A DNA stretch of 45,707 nt from an uncultured Acidobacteriia bacterium (GTDB taxonomy: Bacteria > Acidobacteriota > Terriglobia > Bryobacterales > Bryobacteraceae), in NCBI GenBank assembly GCA_903875575.1, contig CAIQWJ010000045.1, forward strand, positions 1 through 45,707, read 5' to 3'. How positions within the stretch are numbered: the stretch's first letter is position 1; the number at the start of each line of letters is the position of its first letter. Positions 33,257 to 40,366 of the stretch are shown here, one piece after another. Made by a program: the position numbers and the translations under genes. The notes under the pieces are model-generated. The model searched no databases. It was not told the DNA's origin and saw only the letters and a program-made list of their open reading frames with translations.

Positions 33257-33395
33257 GAAAGTAGTGCTCTCTCCGTGGCCCGAAAGGTCGAACCAGCATC
33301 AGATTATCATGCGAAAGTGTGGGGCAGGCGGTTTCGCGTGCCAATGCTATATTGGAGGGAGTTCAGCCTGAATATCGTTAAGGCTGCGACAGTGC

Positions 33396-33485
33396 GGTGA
33401 GGTGGCAGAGTGGTCGAATGCGGCGGTCTCGAAAACCGTTGAACCTTCACGGGTTCCGTGAGTTCGAATCTCACCCTCACCGCCA
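33396..33485 (+). tRNA. tRNA-Ser(CGA)
   Basis: Cloverleaf of 90 nt with acceptor stem GGTGAGG/CCTCACC, anticodon loop CTCGAAA (anticodon CGA), a long variable arm as expected for serine, T-arm GTGAG-TTCGAAT-CTCAC, discriminator G and encoded CCA (33483-33485). It reads UCG codons, common in this GC-rich genome. Confidence 0.95.
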
Positions 33486-33515
33486 TAATAATTCGTCGGC
33501 TCACGTTTTTCCCAT

Positions 33516-33539
33516 CGCCAGTCGCCGTCAATACTGGCG
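33516..33539. terminator. Hairpin downstream of the HipA remnant
   Basis: CGCCAGT (33516-33522) and ACTGGCG (33533-33539) form a 7-bp stem with a 10-nt loop, 5 bp past the minus-strand HipA stop. No T-run follows on either strand, so the terminator role is uncertain. Confidence 0.3.
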
Positions 33540-33544
33540 ACGAT

Positions 33545-33931
33545 CTAACCATTTGCGGCCAACGCAAGCGCCGCCTCCAGGTCGCCATGCTCGAACGCCG
33601 AGGCCATGCGATCCATCTCCCGCCCGGTGAGCCCGAGCTTCCCTGCTGCCCCGCGCCACGTCGCCGCCGCCCGCCCCCCCTCGCCGGCCAATACCCTCGC
33701 CTCGCCCGAATCCAGTCCAAAATAGGCGGCTACTTCAAACGCCAGGCCCAGCGATGCCGTCCCGTCCGTCAGATCGATAGCGGTTGTGAGTATCCGCGGC
33801 TTAATGTCGGTCGGCACGGGATTCAGATCATAGGCTGGCGCCAAACGCCCCCCCATGCCACTCCACAAAAACCCGTGATTGCGCAGATGGTCGTCGGTGT
33901 TTGAGATTAGAACACTGAAGACTGTTTTCAT
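33545..33931 (-). pseudogene. C-terminal remnant of a HipA-type kinase
   Basis: A 128-codon frame matching only the C-terminal third of HipA serine/threonine kinases (full length about 430 residues). It begins at the catalytic loop: FSVLISNTDDHLRNHGFLW, then RLAPAYDLNPVP. The ATP-binding N-lobe is absent; a TAG stands directly before the ATG at 33931, and the HipB antitoxin is missing. It lies next to tRNA-Ser, a frequent integration site. Most likely the leftover of a lost toxin-antitoxin module or island; a small protein could still be made but cannot be an active kinase. Confidence 0.8.
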
Positions 33932-34009
33932 CTATCCCGCCCCCCGCCGCCTGTGATAACATCATCCGTCAGCAGCACACGCACTACTACTCCATAGGGG
34001 AAGTTACAA

Positions 34010-35089
34010 ATGAAGAAACGAATTTCCAGCGCCCTGGTCCTCGCCCTCGCAGCGGCAACCATGCTCGTCCTCGCGCAGGCCCCACCCGCCCCCGGCGGAC
34101 GCGGTGGCAGCGGCGGCCGTGGTGGCAGCGGTGGACGTGGCGGCAGCGGACGTGGCGGCGGAGGCAACATCGCCGCGCCCCCCGGCCCCAACTCCAACTC
34201 CCAATACCGCCTGGGCCCCGACTCCCTCCCGCAGGATGGCGTCCCCAAAGGCGAAATCCAGGGCCCCTTTCACATCCAGAGCAACGTCTTCCCCGGCACC
34301 CAACACACCTATTGGGTCTACGTCCCCGCCCAGTACGATCCTGCCGTCCCCACGGCACTGATGGTCTTCCAGGACGGCCAGGCATTCAAAGATCCCAACG
34401 GCGATCTCCGAGCCCAGAACGTGATGGACAACCTGATCTACCGGCGCGAAATCCCCGTCATGCTCGGCGTCTTCATCAACCCCGGCCGCACGCCCGAACA
34501 GCCGGAGCCTCCATCCGCGAACGGCGATTGGGGCGACCAGACCACCAACCGCCCCGCCGAATACAACACGCCGGACGACAAGTATCCCCGCGTGGTCACC
34601 GAAGAACTGATGCCCGCCCTCAACAAGGCCTACAACATTTCGAAGGATCCCGAAATGCACGGCATCGGCGGCTCCAGTTCCGGCGCTATTGCAGCCTTCA
34701 TGGTGGCGTGGGAGCGTCCCAACGAGTTCCGCAAGGTGCTCAGCAATGTCGGCAGCTTTGTCGACCTGCGCGGGGGCTACGTCTACCCCGAGCGCGTACT
34801 GGCGAGCGAGAAGAAGCCCATCCGCGTCTTCCTGTGCGATGGCCGTAACGATAACAGAAGCGCCAACCCGAATCGCGATTGGTTCCTTCAGAATGTGCGC
34901 CTCATGAAGGCGCTCACCGCCAAAGGCTATGACGTGAACTACGCCTGGGGCATGAACCTGCACGGCCAGAAATTCGGTGGCGCCATCATGCCGGAAATGA
35001 TGCGCTGGCTCTGGCGCGACGAGACGAATCCGTCGACCGATCCCAACGACATGGTGGAACGCTCCTTCCGCGCCCCGGCGGCAAAATAG
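34010..35089 (+). CDS. Secreted esterase with Gly/Arg-rich linker
   Basis: A 359-residue exported alpha/beta hydrolase of the esterase D/enterochelin-esterase group. A signal peptide (1-24, ending VLAQA) is followed by a Gly/Arg/Ser repeat (about 28-53) encoded by a DNA tandem repeat, then the hydrolase (about 75-345): nucleophile in [13 protein letters not shown], acidic residue in FLCDGRNDN, His in NLHGQKFG. A good SD (AGGGGAAG) lies before the ATG. Enzymes of this group free sugar, feruloyl or siderophore esters. The substrate is unknown. Confidence 0.85.
   Translation: MKKRISSALVLALAAATMLVLAQAPPAPGGRGGSGGRGGSGGRGGSGRGGGGNIAAPPGPNSNSQYRLGPDSLPQDGVPKGEIQGPFHIQSNVFPGTQHTYWVYVPAQYDPAVPTALMVFQDGQAFKDPNGDLRAQNVMDNLIYRREIPVMLGVFINPGRTPEQPEPPSANGDWGDQTTNRPAEYNTPDDKYPRVVTEELMPALNKAYNISKDPEMHGIGGSSSGAIAAFMVAWERPNEFRKVLSNVGSFVDLRGGYVYPERVLASEKKPIRVFLCDGRNDNRSANPNRDWFLQNVRLMKALTAKGYDVNYAWGMNLHGQKFGGAIMPEMMRWLWRDETNPSTDPNDMVERSFRAPAAK
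34089..34165 (+). repeat. Tandem repeat coding GGRGGS units
   Basis: About five copies of a 15-18 nt unit of the form GGCGGACGTGGTGGCAGC encode the Gly/Arg/Ser linker of the esterase. Repeats of this kind can change length by slippage in steps that keep the frame. Confidence 0.75.
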
Positions 35090-35161
35090 ATCGCCGGAAG
35101 CGCGTAAAAAGAAGCTGATATCGGCGGATCGCTGACTGCGGGAAAACTGAGAAGTCCCCCC

Positions 35162-36133
35162 CTACGCGTAGAAATTCCGGTTCCACTGATGCCGCCGCAG
35201 AATTTCCAGCACCTGCTCCGGCAACGGACCCTGGCCCGACGCCGTCACATTCCCCGTGACGCTTGAAAGCGAACGCATCCCGGGAATCACCGCCGATACC
35301 GCCGGTGCCGACAAACAAAACCGCATGGCGATATTCGGCAGCGCGGCAGCGTCTTCCAGTCCCAGATCGTCTACAATAGCGGCGACGTGGTCGGCCACCT
35401 GCTGCTTGCGGTCGCCCTTGAAATAGCCGTTGCGGAAGTCGCCTTCCGGGAAAACCGTATCCGCGTTGATGCGGCCCGTGAGGGACCCTTCATCGAACGG
35501 CACGCGCGCAATCACACCAATGTTGTGTTTGATACACGCCGGGAATAGCTTCGCTTCGGGCGTCTGGTCGAACACGTTGTAAATCACCTGCACGGAATCG
35601 ATCAGCCCTGTCTCAATGATCTCGATCGCCGTATCCGGCTGGTGATCGTTAATCGAAATGCCCACCGCGCGGGCTTTACCGGACTTCTTCAAATCCTCAA
35701 ACGCGCGCTTCCACTCATCGCGATGAATCCATTCCGGGTTCCACACATGCAACTGCTGCAGATCCACGCAATCCATATTCAGGTTGCGCAGGCTCTCCTC
35801 GGTGGAGGCCATGATGTACTCGTACGGGAAGACGTCTTCAATCCCGGTACCCAAACGAGCCGGCCACACACGGTTCTTCGGCGGCACCTTGGTCGCCACC
35901 CGAACCCGCCCGCCAGCCTCGCGTACAGCCTGCCCCACCAGGCGCTCGCTGACACCATCGCCATAGGCCAGAGCGGTATCGATGAAGTCAATTCCCCGCT
36001 CAATCGCCGCGCGCAGCGCCAGCAGCGAACTGTCCGACGAGGCGCCAATCCACTGCGCCCCGCTGATCCCCCACGCGCCATATCCGATTTCGCTGACTTC
36101 AAAGCCAGTCCTGCCGAGTTTTCTATGTTTCAT
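35162..36133 (-). CDS. Aldo/keto reductase
   Basis: A 323-residue NADPH-dependent TIM-barrel reductase. The catalytic tetrad is visible: Asp and Tyr in FIDTALAYGDG, Lys in VATKVPP and His in QLHVWN. The YNVFDQ and C-terminal VIPGMRS (cofactor phosphate binding) blocks are present. The substrate is unknown. It stands alone. The TATAAT ending 8 nt upstream of its ATG indicates a leaderless transcript. Confidence 0.92.
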   Translation of the reverse strand: MKHRKLGRTGFEVSEIGYGAWGISGAQWIGASSDSSLLALRAAIERGIDFIDTALAYGDGVSERLVGQAVREAGGRVRVATKVPPKNRVWPARLGTGIEDVFPYEYIMASTEESLRNLNMDCVDLQQLHVWNPEWIHRDEWKRAFEDLKKSGKARAVGISINDHQPDTAIEIIETGLIDSVQVIYNVFDQTPEAKLFPACIKHNIGVIARVPFDEGSLTGRINADTVFPEGDFRNGYFKGDRKQQVADHVAAIVDDLGLEDAAALPNIAMRFCLSAPAVSAVIPGMRSLSSVTGNVTASGQGPLPEQVLEILRRHQWNRNFYA

Positions 36134-36141
36134 CCGGTCCC

Positions 36142-36169
36142 ATTATATAGAGTGACGCGCCCTCACCAA
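36142..36169 (-). promoter_or_regulatory. Putative aldo/keto reductase promoter, leaderless layout
   Basis: On the minus strand TTGGTG (36169-36164) and a perfect TATAAT (36147-36142) are 16 bp apart; the -10 ends 8 nt before the ATG at 36133. Confidence 0.55.
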
Positions 36170-36242
36170 ACCGGAATGGAATTGAGTGTTGGTAGCTTGT
36201 CAAGATGTCTGCCTTGCCGTAAGGAGTAACCGACTGGGTCCG

Positions 36243-36296
36243 CGGGCGAAGCCCGAGCCGTAGCGGAGGCGGCGGTGCCTCCGGCTTGCCCCGGAG
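36243..36296. repeat. Palindromic intergenic element, right edge of C-rich block
   Basis: Contains hairpins CGGGC-GAA-GCCCG (36243-36255) and GGAGGC/GCCTCC (36265-36270, 36277-36282) with outer AGCCG/CGGCT arms. It is an inverted, diverged copy of the element at 22,951-23,009. Confidence 0.5.
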
Positions 36297-36463
36297 GGAA
36301 AAAAGGTACAGGGGGCGATCCGGATTCCTTACGCCACAGGCTGATTCTTCGTCTCATGCCACCCTTAGACAGGGCAGCCGCGGTGTCGAGCGTTTCCGGG
36401 GTGCCCGCACGGGCAGTTTTGATATGATCGGCAGCGTTGCCCCTTTTGGCAACAGGGGACATT

Positions 36464-37351
36464 ATGAAGCAGTTACTTCTTTCGACGCTGGTTTTGGCGG
36501 CTTCCGCCTTTGCGCAACAGACTCCGATGACGATACAGGACGCTCAGATCATTCCATTGTGGGCTGGCACGGCACCCGGCCAGCAAGGCACCGAAGACAA
36601 AGACATTCCCACCATCACGGTTTACCTGCCGCGCTCCACTCCGGCGGGCATGTCGGCCGTGATTGTTTGCCCGGGGGGCGGCTATAGCGGCCTGGCCATG
36701 AATCACGAGGGTCGGCAGGTGGCAAACTTTCTCAATTCCCAGGGCATCATCGCGTTTGTATTGAAGTACCGGCTGGGCCCGAAGTACCACCATCCGGTGG
36801 AACTGGGCGACGCCCAGCGGGCAATCCGGATGCTGCGGGCACATGCGACAGACTGGCACATTGCGGCAGATCGGATCGGGATTCTGGGCTTCTCGGCAGG
36901 CGGGCATTTGGCGATGAGCGCTTCCACGCATTTCGACACCGGCAAGGCCGATGCGACGGATGCGGTGGATCGTGTCAGCAGCCGTCCGGATTTCTCAGTG
37001 CTGGGCTACCCCGTGATTTCTCTGGTGGAGCCGTGGACGCACCAGGGTTCAAAGACCAATCTTCTGGGCCCGAATGCCGATCCAGAACTGGCGAAGAGCC
37101 TTTCGGGTGAGCAGTCGGTGACGAAAGAGACGCCGCCGACCTTCATTTTCCAGACGAATGCCGATACCACGGTGCCGGCCGAGAATGCGACGTACTACTA
37201 CCTGGCGCTGCGTAAGGCCGGGGTGCCGGCGGAGATGCATATTTTCGAGAAGGGGCCGCACGGCGTGGGCCTGGCGATGGAAGATCCGGCGAATTCCGAA
37301 TGGTCCAAGCTGCTGACGAACTGGCTGCGCATTCACGCCGTCATCAAGTAG
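36464..37351 (+). CDS. Secreted alpha/beta hydrolase (acetylxylan-esterase-like)
   Basis: A 295-residue exported esterase from the ATG at 36464, which has AGGGGA at good spacing; a start nine codons earlier would spoil the signal peptide. Signal peptide about 1-18 (ASAFAQ). The hydrolase has the oxyanion motif CPGGGYSGLA, nucleophile in GFSAGGHLA, acid in QTNADTTVP and His in GPHGVG. This BD-FAE/Axe-like group removes acetyl groups from xylan or other glycans. It probably acts in the periplasm or outside the cell. Confidence 0.88.
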   Translation: MKQLLLSTLVLAASAFAQQTPMTIQDAQIIPLWAGTAPGQQGTEDKDIPTITVYLPRSTPAGMSAVIVCPGGGYSGLAMNHEGRQVANFLNSQGIIAFVLKYRLGPKYHHPVELGDAQRAIRMLRAHATDWHIAADRIGILGFSAGGHLAMSASTHFDTGKADATDAVDRVSSRPDFSVLGYPVISLVEPWTHQGSKTNLLGPNADPELAKSLSGEQSVTKETPPTFIFQTNADTTVPAENATYYYLALRKAGVPAEMHIFEKGPHGVGLAMEDPANSEWSKLLTNWLRIHAVIK

Positions 37352-37354
37352 GCC

Positions 37355-37744
37355 TTACACGTTCACTTTGTAGTTGAGCGCATGTTCGTCGCCGGGCAGG
37401 CCCCGGAAGCCCCAGTTGTGCATGGGGGTTTCGAAGATGGTGATCTCCACGTCCTGTGGGCCAATACCCAGGACAGATGAAAAACGTTCGAAAAGCAGGC
37501 GGATCAGGGTCTTTTTGGCTTCGGTGGAGCGGCCTTCGAACATGCTGACTTCGATGATCGTATAGCGCTCGGTGCGCCCTGGCGGGTAGAAGAATTCTTC
37601 TTTCTCCAGCGGGAAAAAGCGATGGGCGCGTTTCTCCGGCGGGTATTGCAGGGCGTCCACCACGCAGGAATGGATAACGTCGGAAACCTGGCGAATGACG
37701 GGCGAAAGTGCGCTGCGGAGACCGTAGATTTTGACCTGAGACAT
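37355..37744 (-). CDS. Tautomerase-family protein
   Basis: A 129-residue protein of the tautomerase superfamily type with the conserved blocks FFPLEKEEFFYPPGRTE, IIEVSMFEGRS and QDVEITIFETPMHNWGFRG. It begins MSQVKIYG, without the catalytic Pro-1 of 4-oxalocrotonate tautomerase. Members with this start are widespread but not characterised to my knowledge. It converges with the hydrolase gene (3 bp between stops) and is divergent from fabI. Confidence 0.8.
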   Translation of the reverse strand: MSQVKIYGLRSALSPVIRQVSDVIHSCVVDALQYPPEKRAHRFFPLEKEEFFYPPGRTERYTIIEVSMFEGRSTEAKKTLIRLLFERFSSVLGIGPQDVEITIFETPMHNWGFRGLPGDEHALNYKVNV

Positions 37745-37808
37745 GGGAATACGGCCAGTTTCGCACGATCGGCGGTCTTGGGGAAGGACCCCAAACTACC
37801 CCGTAACT

Positions 37809-37837
37809 TTGCCGATGCCAACCCGTTGCGGTAACCT
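37809..37837 (+). promoter_or_regulatory. Putative fabI promoter, leaderless layout
   Basis: TTGCCG (37809-37814) and TAACCT (37832-37837) are 17 bp apart; the -10 ends 9 nt before the fabI ATG at 37847. No SD is present. Confidence 0.4.
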
Positions 37838-37846
37838 AGGTAATTC

Positions 37847-38611
37847 ATGTCTGGAATACTGCAGGGAAAAACGGCGGTGATCGCCGGTATAGCGAACAGG
37901 TGGAGTCTGGCTTACGCGATCGCGGAATCGTTCTCGCGCGAAGGGGCTTCACTGGTGCTCACTTACGTGAACGAGAAACAGCGGGATACCATCGCGTCCA
38001 TCACCACCGAAATGCCGGTGGTGAAGATGATTCCGCTGGACGTCACGAAGGACGAAGATATCCAGGGATTGGCCGACGGGCTGAAGGAGCTGAACTGCCC
38101 GATCGACATTCTGGTTCACAGCCTGGCGTTTGCGAATCGCGAGGATCTGAGCAATCCGTTTATCGAAACGTCGCGGGAAGGCTTCCTGCTGGCGCAGAAC
38201 GTCAGCGCTTATTCGCTGGTGGCGATGACGCGGGCTGTGGCTCCGCTGATGCCGAGCGGCGGGTCCGTGATGACGCTTTCCTATCTGGGCGCGACGCGCG
38301 TGATGCCGCACTACAACGTGATGGGGACGGCCAAGGCTTCGCTCGAGTCGTCAGTTCGGTATCTGGCGGCCGACCTGGGGCCGCGCAATATTCGCGTGAA
38401 TGCGATTTCGGCGGGTGCCGTGAAGACAGCTTCGGCGCGCGCGGTGAAAGATCTTACGTCGCTGATGGAATTCGCCAAGACATGGGCTCCCATGAAGCGT
38501 TTGACGGAACCGTCTGAAGTGGGCGATGCGGCAGCGTTCCTGGGCAGCGATCTGGGCCGCGGCGTAACGGGGAACATTCTCTTCGTCGACGCCGGCATGC
38601 ACATGGTGTAA
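37847..38611 (+). CDS. fabI: Enoyl-[acyl-carrier-protein] reductase
   Basis: A 254-residue short-chain-dehydrogenase-type enoyl-ACP reductase, the last step of each fatty-acid elongation cycle. It has the NADH-binding GIANRWSLAYAIA, and the FabI triad Tyr146, Tyr156 and Lys163 at the same numbers as in E. coli. HSLAFA (91-96) and the substrate-loop ARAVKDLTSL are as expected. The position equal to E. coli Gly93 is Ala, as in many FabI. It is monocistronic and converges with the Tol-Pal operon. Confidence 0.96.
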   Translation: MSGILQGKTAVIAGIANRWSLAYAIAESFSREGASLVLTYVNEKQRDTIASITTEMPVVKMIPLDVTKDEDIQGLADGLKELNCPIDILVHSLAFANREDLSNPFIETSREGFLLAQNVSAYSLVAMTRAVAPLMPSGGSVMTLSYLGATRVMPHYNVMGTAKASLESSVRYLAADLGPRNIRVNAISAGAVKTASARAVKDLTSLMEFAKTWAPMKRLTEPSEVGDAAAFLGSDLGRGVTGNILFVDAGMHMV

Positions 38612-38628
38612 GCGGCAGACGCGCTTAC
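38608..38628. terminator. Perfect hairpin spanning two convergent stop codons
   Basis: GTAAGCG (38608-38614) and CGCTTAC (38622-38628) form a perfect 7-bp stem with a 7-nt loop. The stem contains the TAA of fabI on one strand and the TAA of cpoB on the other. No T-run follows, but the symmetry makes a two-way stop likely. Confidence 0.45.
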
Positions 38629-39539
38629 TTCTTGCGCGGGGCGGGCTTGTTGGCCCCCATTTCCGTCAACTGCGTTTTGGCCTGACCGGCCGCGCCACTC
38701 CGGGGAAACTGCGCCACCACGTCGCGAAACGCCTTAATGGCCTCTGCGGGCTTCTTGGCCCTGCGCAGCGCCAGTCCCTTCATGTAGTACGCCTCCGGGG
38801 TCAGTTGCTGATCGGGAGAGTACTTTTCAATCACAGCGTCAAAATCCTTGACCGCCTGCTCGCTGTTCCCCTGTTGGTAGTGGATTTCGCCGATGTGATA
38901 CTGAACGCCTGCAGCATTGGCATCGTCCGGGTACAGATGCAAAAATTCCGTAAACTCCGGCAGGGCGATTTCCGGATGGCCCGCATTCATGTCCCGGACA
39001 CCGTTGTTGAAAAGAGATTCAGCGGTGGGTTGAGCAGCCGCGGCGGGCGTGCCGGGGGCGCTGCCTCCCGCTGCAGGCGGTGCCACAGGCGGAGCGGACA
39101 GTACTTTCAACTGAAGGTTGATGTCATTGAGCAGCGTCTGTTGTTTGTTCACGACGTTGACAAGGCTCTGGATGGAACTCTTCAGATCCGACACGTCGTT
39201 GGAAGTGTTGTCCACCTTCACCGACAGGCCGGTCACGCTGTTGAGCTGGTCCTTCACGCTCTTCAGTTCAGTCTGCAGGGTCCGCATCAGGCCGTCGTTC
39301 ATGTTGCCGACGCTGGTGTTGGTCCTGTTTGCGGTATCGAGCGCCTGCTGCAACTGAGCCTGGAGCGCCGCGAACTGCGCGTCGGACGCCTTCTGGAAGT
39401 CCTTGATCTGTTGGGTGAGATCCGCCACGTCGCGCTGGAGGTCCAGCATCTCCTTGCTGGCGGCCGCGTTGGCGGCCACCGGGGCAAGGATCATGGTGCA
39501 GGCCAGAGTTGCAAGAGTGATGTAGCGAGTAAGGCGCAT
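38625..39539 (-). CDS. cpoB: Cell-division coordinator CpoB (YbgF)
   Basis: A 304-residue periplasmic protein: signal peptide (about 1-26, ANAAA), N-terminal coiled coil (about 30-145, many Gln/Asp/Leu heptads), a Pro/Ala/Gly linker (about 150-175) and C-terminal tetratricopeptide repeats (about 180-295). CpoB links peptidoglycan synthesis to Tol-driven outer-membrane constriction. It is the last gene of the Tol-Pal operon, 9 bp after pal. The coiled coil is longer than in E. coli YbgF (263 residues). Confidence 0.92.
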   Translation of the reverse strand: MRLTRYITLATLACTMILAPVAANAAASKEMLDLQRDVADLTQQIKDFQKASDAQFAALQAQLQQALDTANRTNTSVGNMNDGLMRTLQTELKSVKDQLNSVTGLSVKVDNTSNDVSDLKSSIQSLVNVVNKQQTLLNDINLQLKVLSAPPVAPPAAGGSAPGTPAAAAQPTAESLFNNGVRDMNAGHPEIALPEFTEFLHLYPDDANAAGVQYHIGEIHYQQGNSEQAVKDFDAVIEKYSPDQQLTPEAYYMKGLALRRAKKPAEAIKAFRDVVAQFPRSGAAGQAKTQLTEMGANKPAPRKK

Positions 39540-39548
39540 GATGATCTC

Positions 39549-40364
39549 CTATTGTCCCGCGGAAACGTGGGCGCGACGGTTCTGCTGGTAGCAGGCTTCC
39601 GTGGCTTCCGTGCATTGCGGCCGTTCCTTGCCGTAGCTGATGGTTTTCATTTTGGCTTCGGGAACACCGAGTTGCACCAGAACGTCGCGTGCGGCTGACG
39701 CCCGGCGGTCACCGAGACCGAGATTGTACTCGGCGGAGCCACGCTCATCGCAGTGGCCTTCCACGTTCACCGTGGCGTTGGGGAAGTCCATGAAAATCTG
39801 CCGGAGGGCGGCGGCGTTGCCCACCAGAACGGTGTGGGCGTCGTCACGGATGTTGACCGAGTCGTAGTCGAAAAAGGCGTCTTTGAGGTCTGAGGCGAGC
39901 CGCGATTCCAGGGTTCCCATTGGATTCGGTCGGGTAACAGCGGGTGTGACGGGTGGCGGTGGCGAGATGATGGTGACAGTGGCCGTCGCGGTGGCGCTGC
40001 CGTTCGTGCCATTCGCTGTCAGCGTGTAGGTGATGGTGTCGGTGGGGCGAAGTGTCTGGGAACCGCTGGAACCGACCGTGCCGATGCCTTTATCGATGGA
40101 GACGTCATTGGCGTTGGTGGTCATCCAGGTCAGGGTGACGGAGCCGCCGCGTTCGATGCGGGCAGGTGCCACGGTGAGGGTAGCGGTAGGACGGCCGGGC
40201 GTGCCGGTGTTATTCGTTGAAGAGGGAGTGGTGTTGGTGGCAGTTGGCGCGGCGGGGGGCGGCGGTATCGGCGCTTTCTTCCCGCAGGCTCCGCTGAAGA
40301 GAGCCGCCACCAGAAGTGTGGCCGTCAGTGTCAGGTTACGATTTCGGAAAAACTCACTCGTCAT
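39549..40364 (-). CDS. pal: Peptidoglycan-associated lipoprotein with inserted Ig-like segment
   Basis: A 271-residue outer-membrane lipoprotein from the ATG at 40364; the frame runs open upstream into tolB but this ATG starts the signal peptide. Lipobox ending at Cys27 (FSGAC). The C-terminal OmpA-like domain (about 160-271) has FDYDSVNIRDDA, the peptidoglycan-binding NVEGHCDERGSAEYNLGLGDRRA and KERPQC. Unlike the 173-residue E. coli Pal, about 80 residues (55-140; ERGGSVTLTWMTTNANDVSI onward) of Ig-like beta sandwich lie between anchor and OmpA domain, with Pro/Thr-rich joints on both sides. It anchors the outer membrane to the wall and binds TolB, coded 2 bp upstream. Confidence 0.93.
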   Translation of the reverse strand: MTSEFFRNRNLTLTATLLVAALFSGACGKKAPIPPPPAAPTATNTTPSSTNNTGTPGRPTATLTVAPARIERGGSVTLTWMTTNANDVSIDKGIGTVGSSGSQTLRPTDTITYTLTANGTNGSATATATVTIISPPPPVTPAVTRPNPMGTLESRLASDLKDAFFDYDSVNIRDDAHTVLVGNAAALRQIFMDFPNATVNVEGHCDERGSAEYNLGLGDRRASAARDVLVQLGVPEAKMKTISYGKERPQCTEATEACYQQNRRAHVSAGQ

Positions 40365-40366
40365 AG

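Larger units (their letters stand above)
36134..36463. other. Intergenic region without a gene
   Basis: A 330-bp gap between the aldo/keto reductase and the alpha/beta hydrolase. It contains the reductase promoter, the GTGTTGGYAGCTTGT motif (36186-36200), the palindromic element at 36243-36296 and the SD of the hydrolase gene (AGGGGA before 36464). No coding frame looks real. Confidence 0.6.

Noticed and set aside
37847-38611. Ala94 of FabI at the site where E. coli Gly93 changes give triclosan resistance.
   Set aside because: Many wild-type FabI proteins have Ala here and remain sensitive, so resistance cannot be inferred.
38805-39698. Long plus-strand ORFs opposite cpoB, pal, tolB and tolA.
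   Set aside because: They mirror the minus-strand Tol-Pal genes, which have signal peptides, domains and tight operon spacing.
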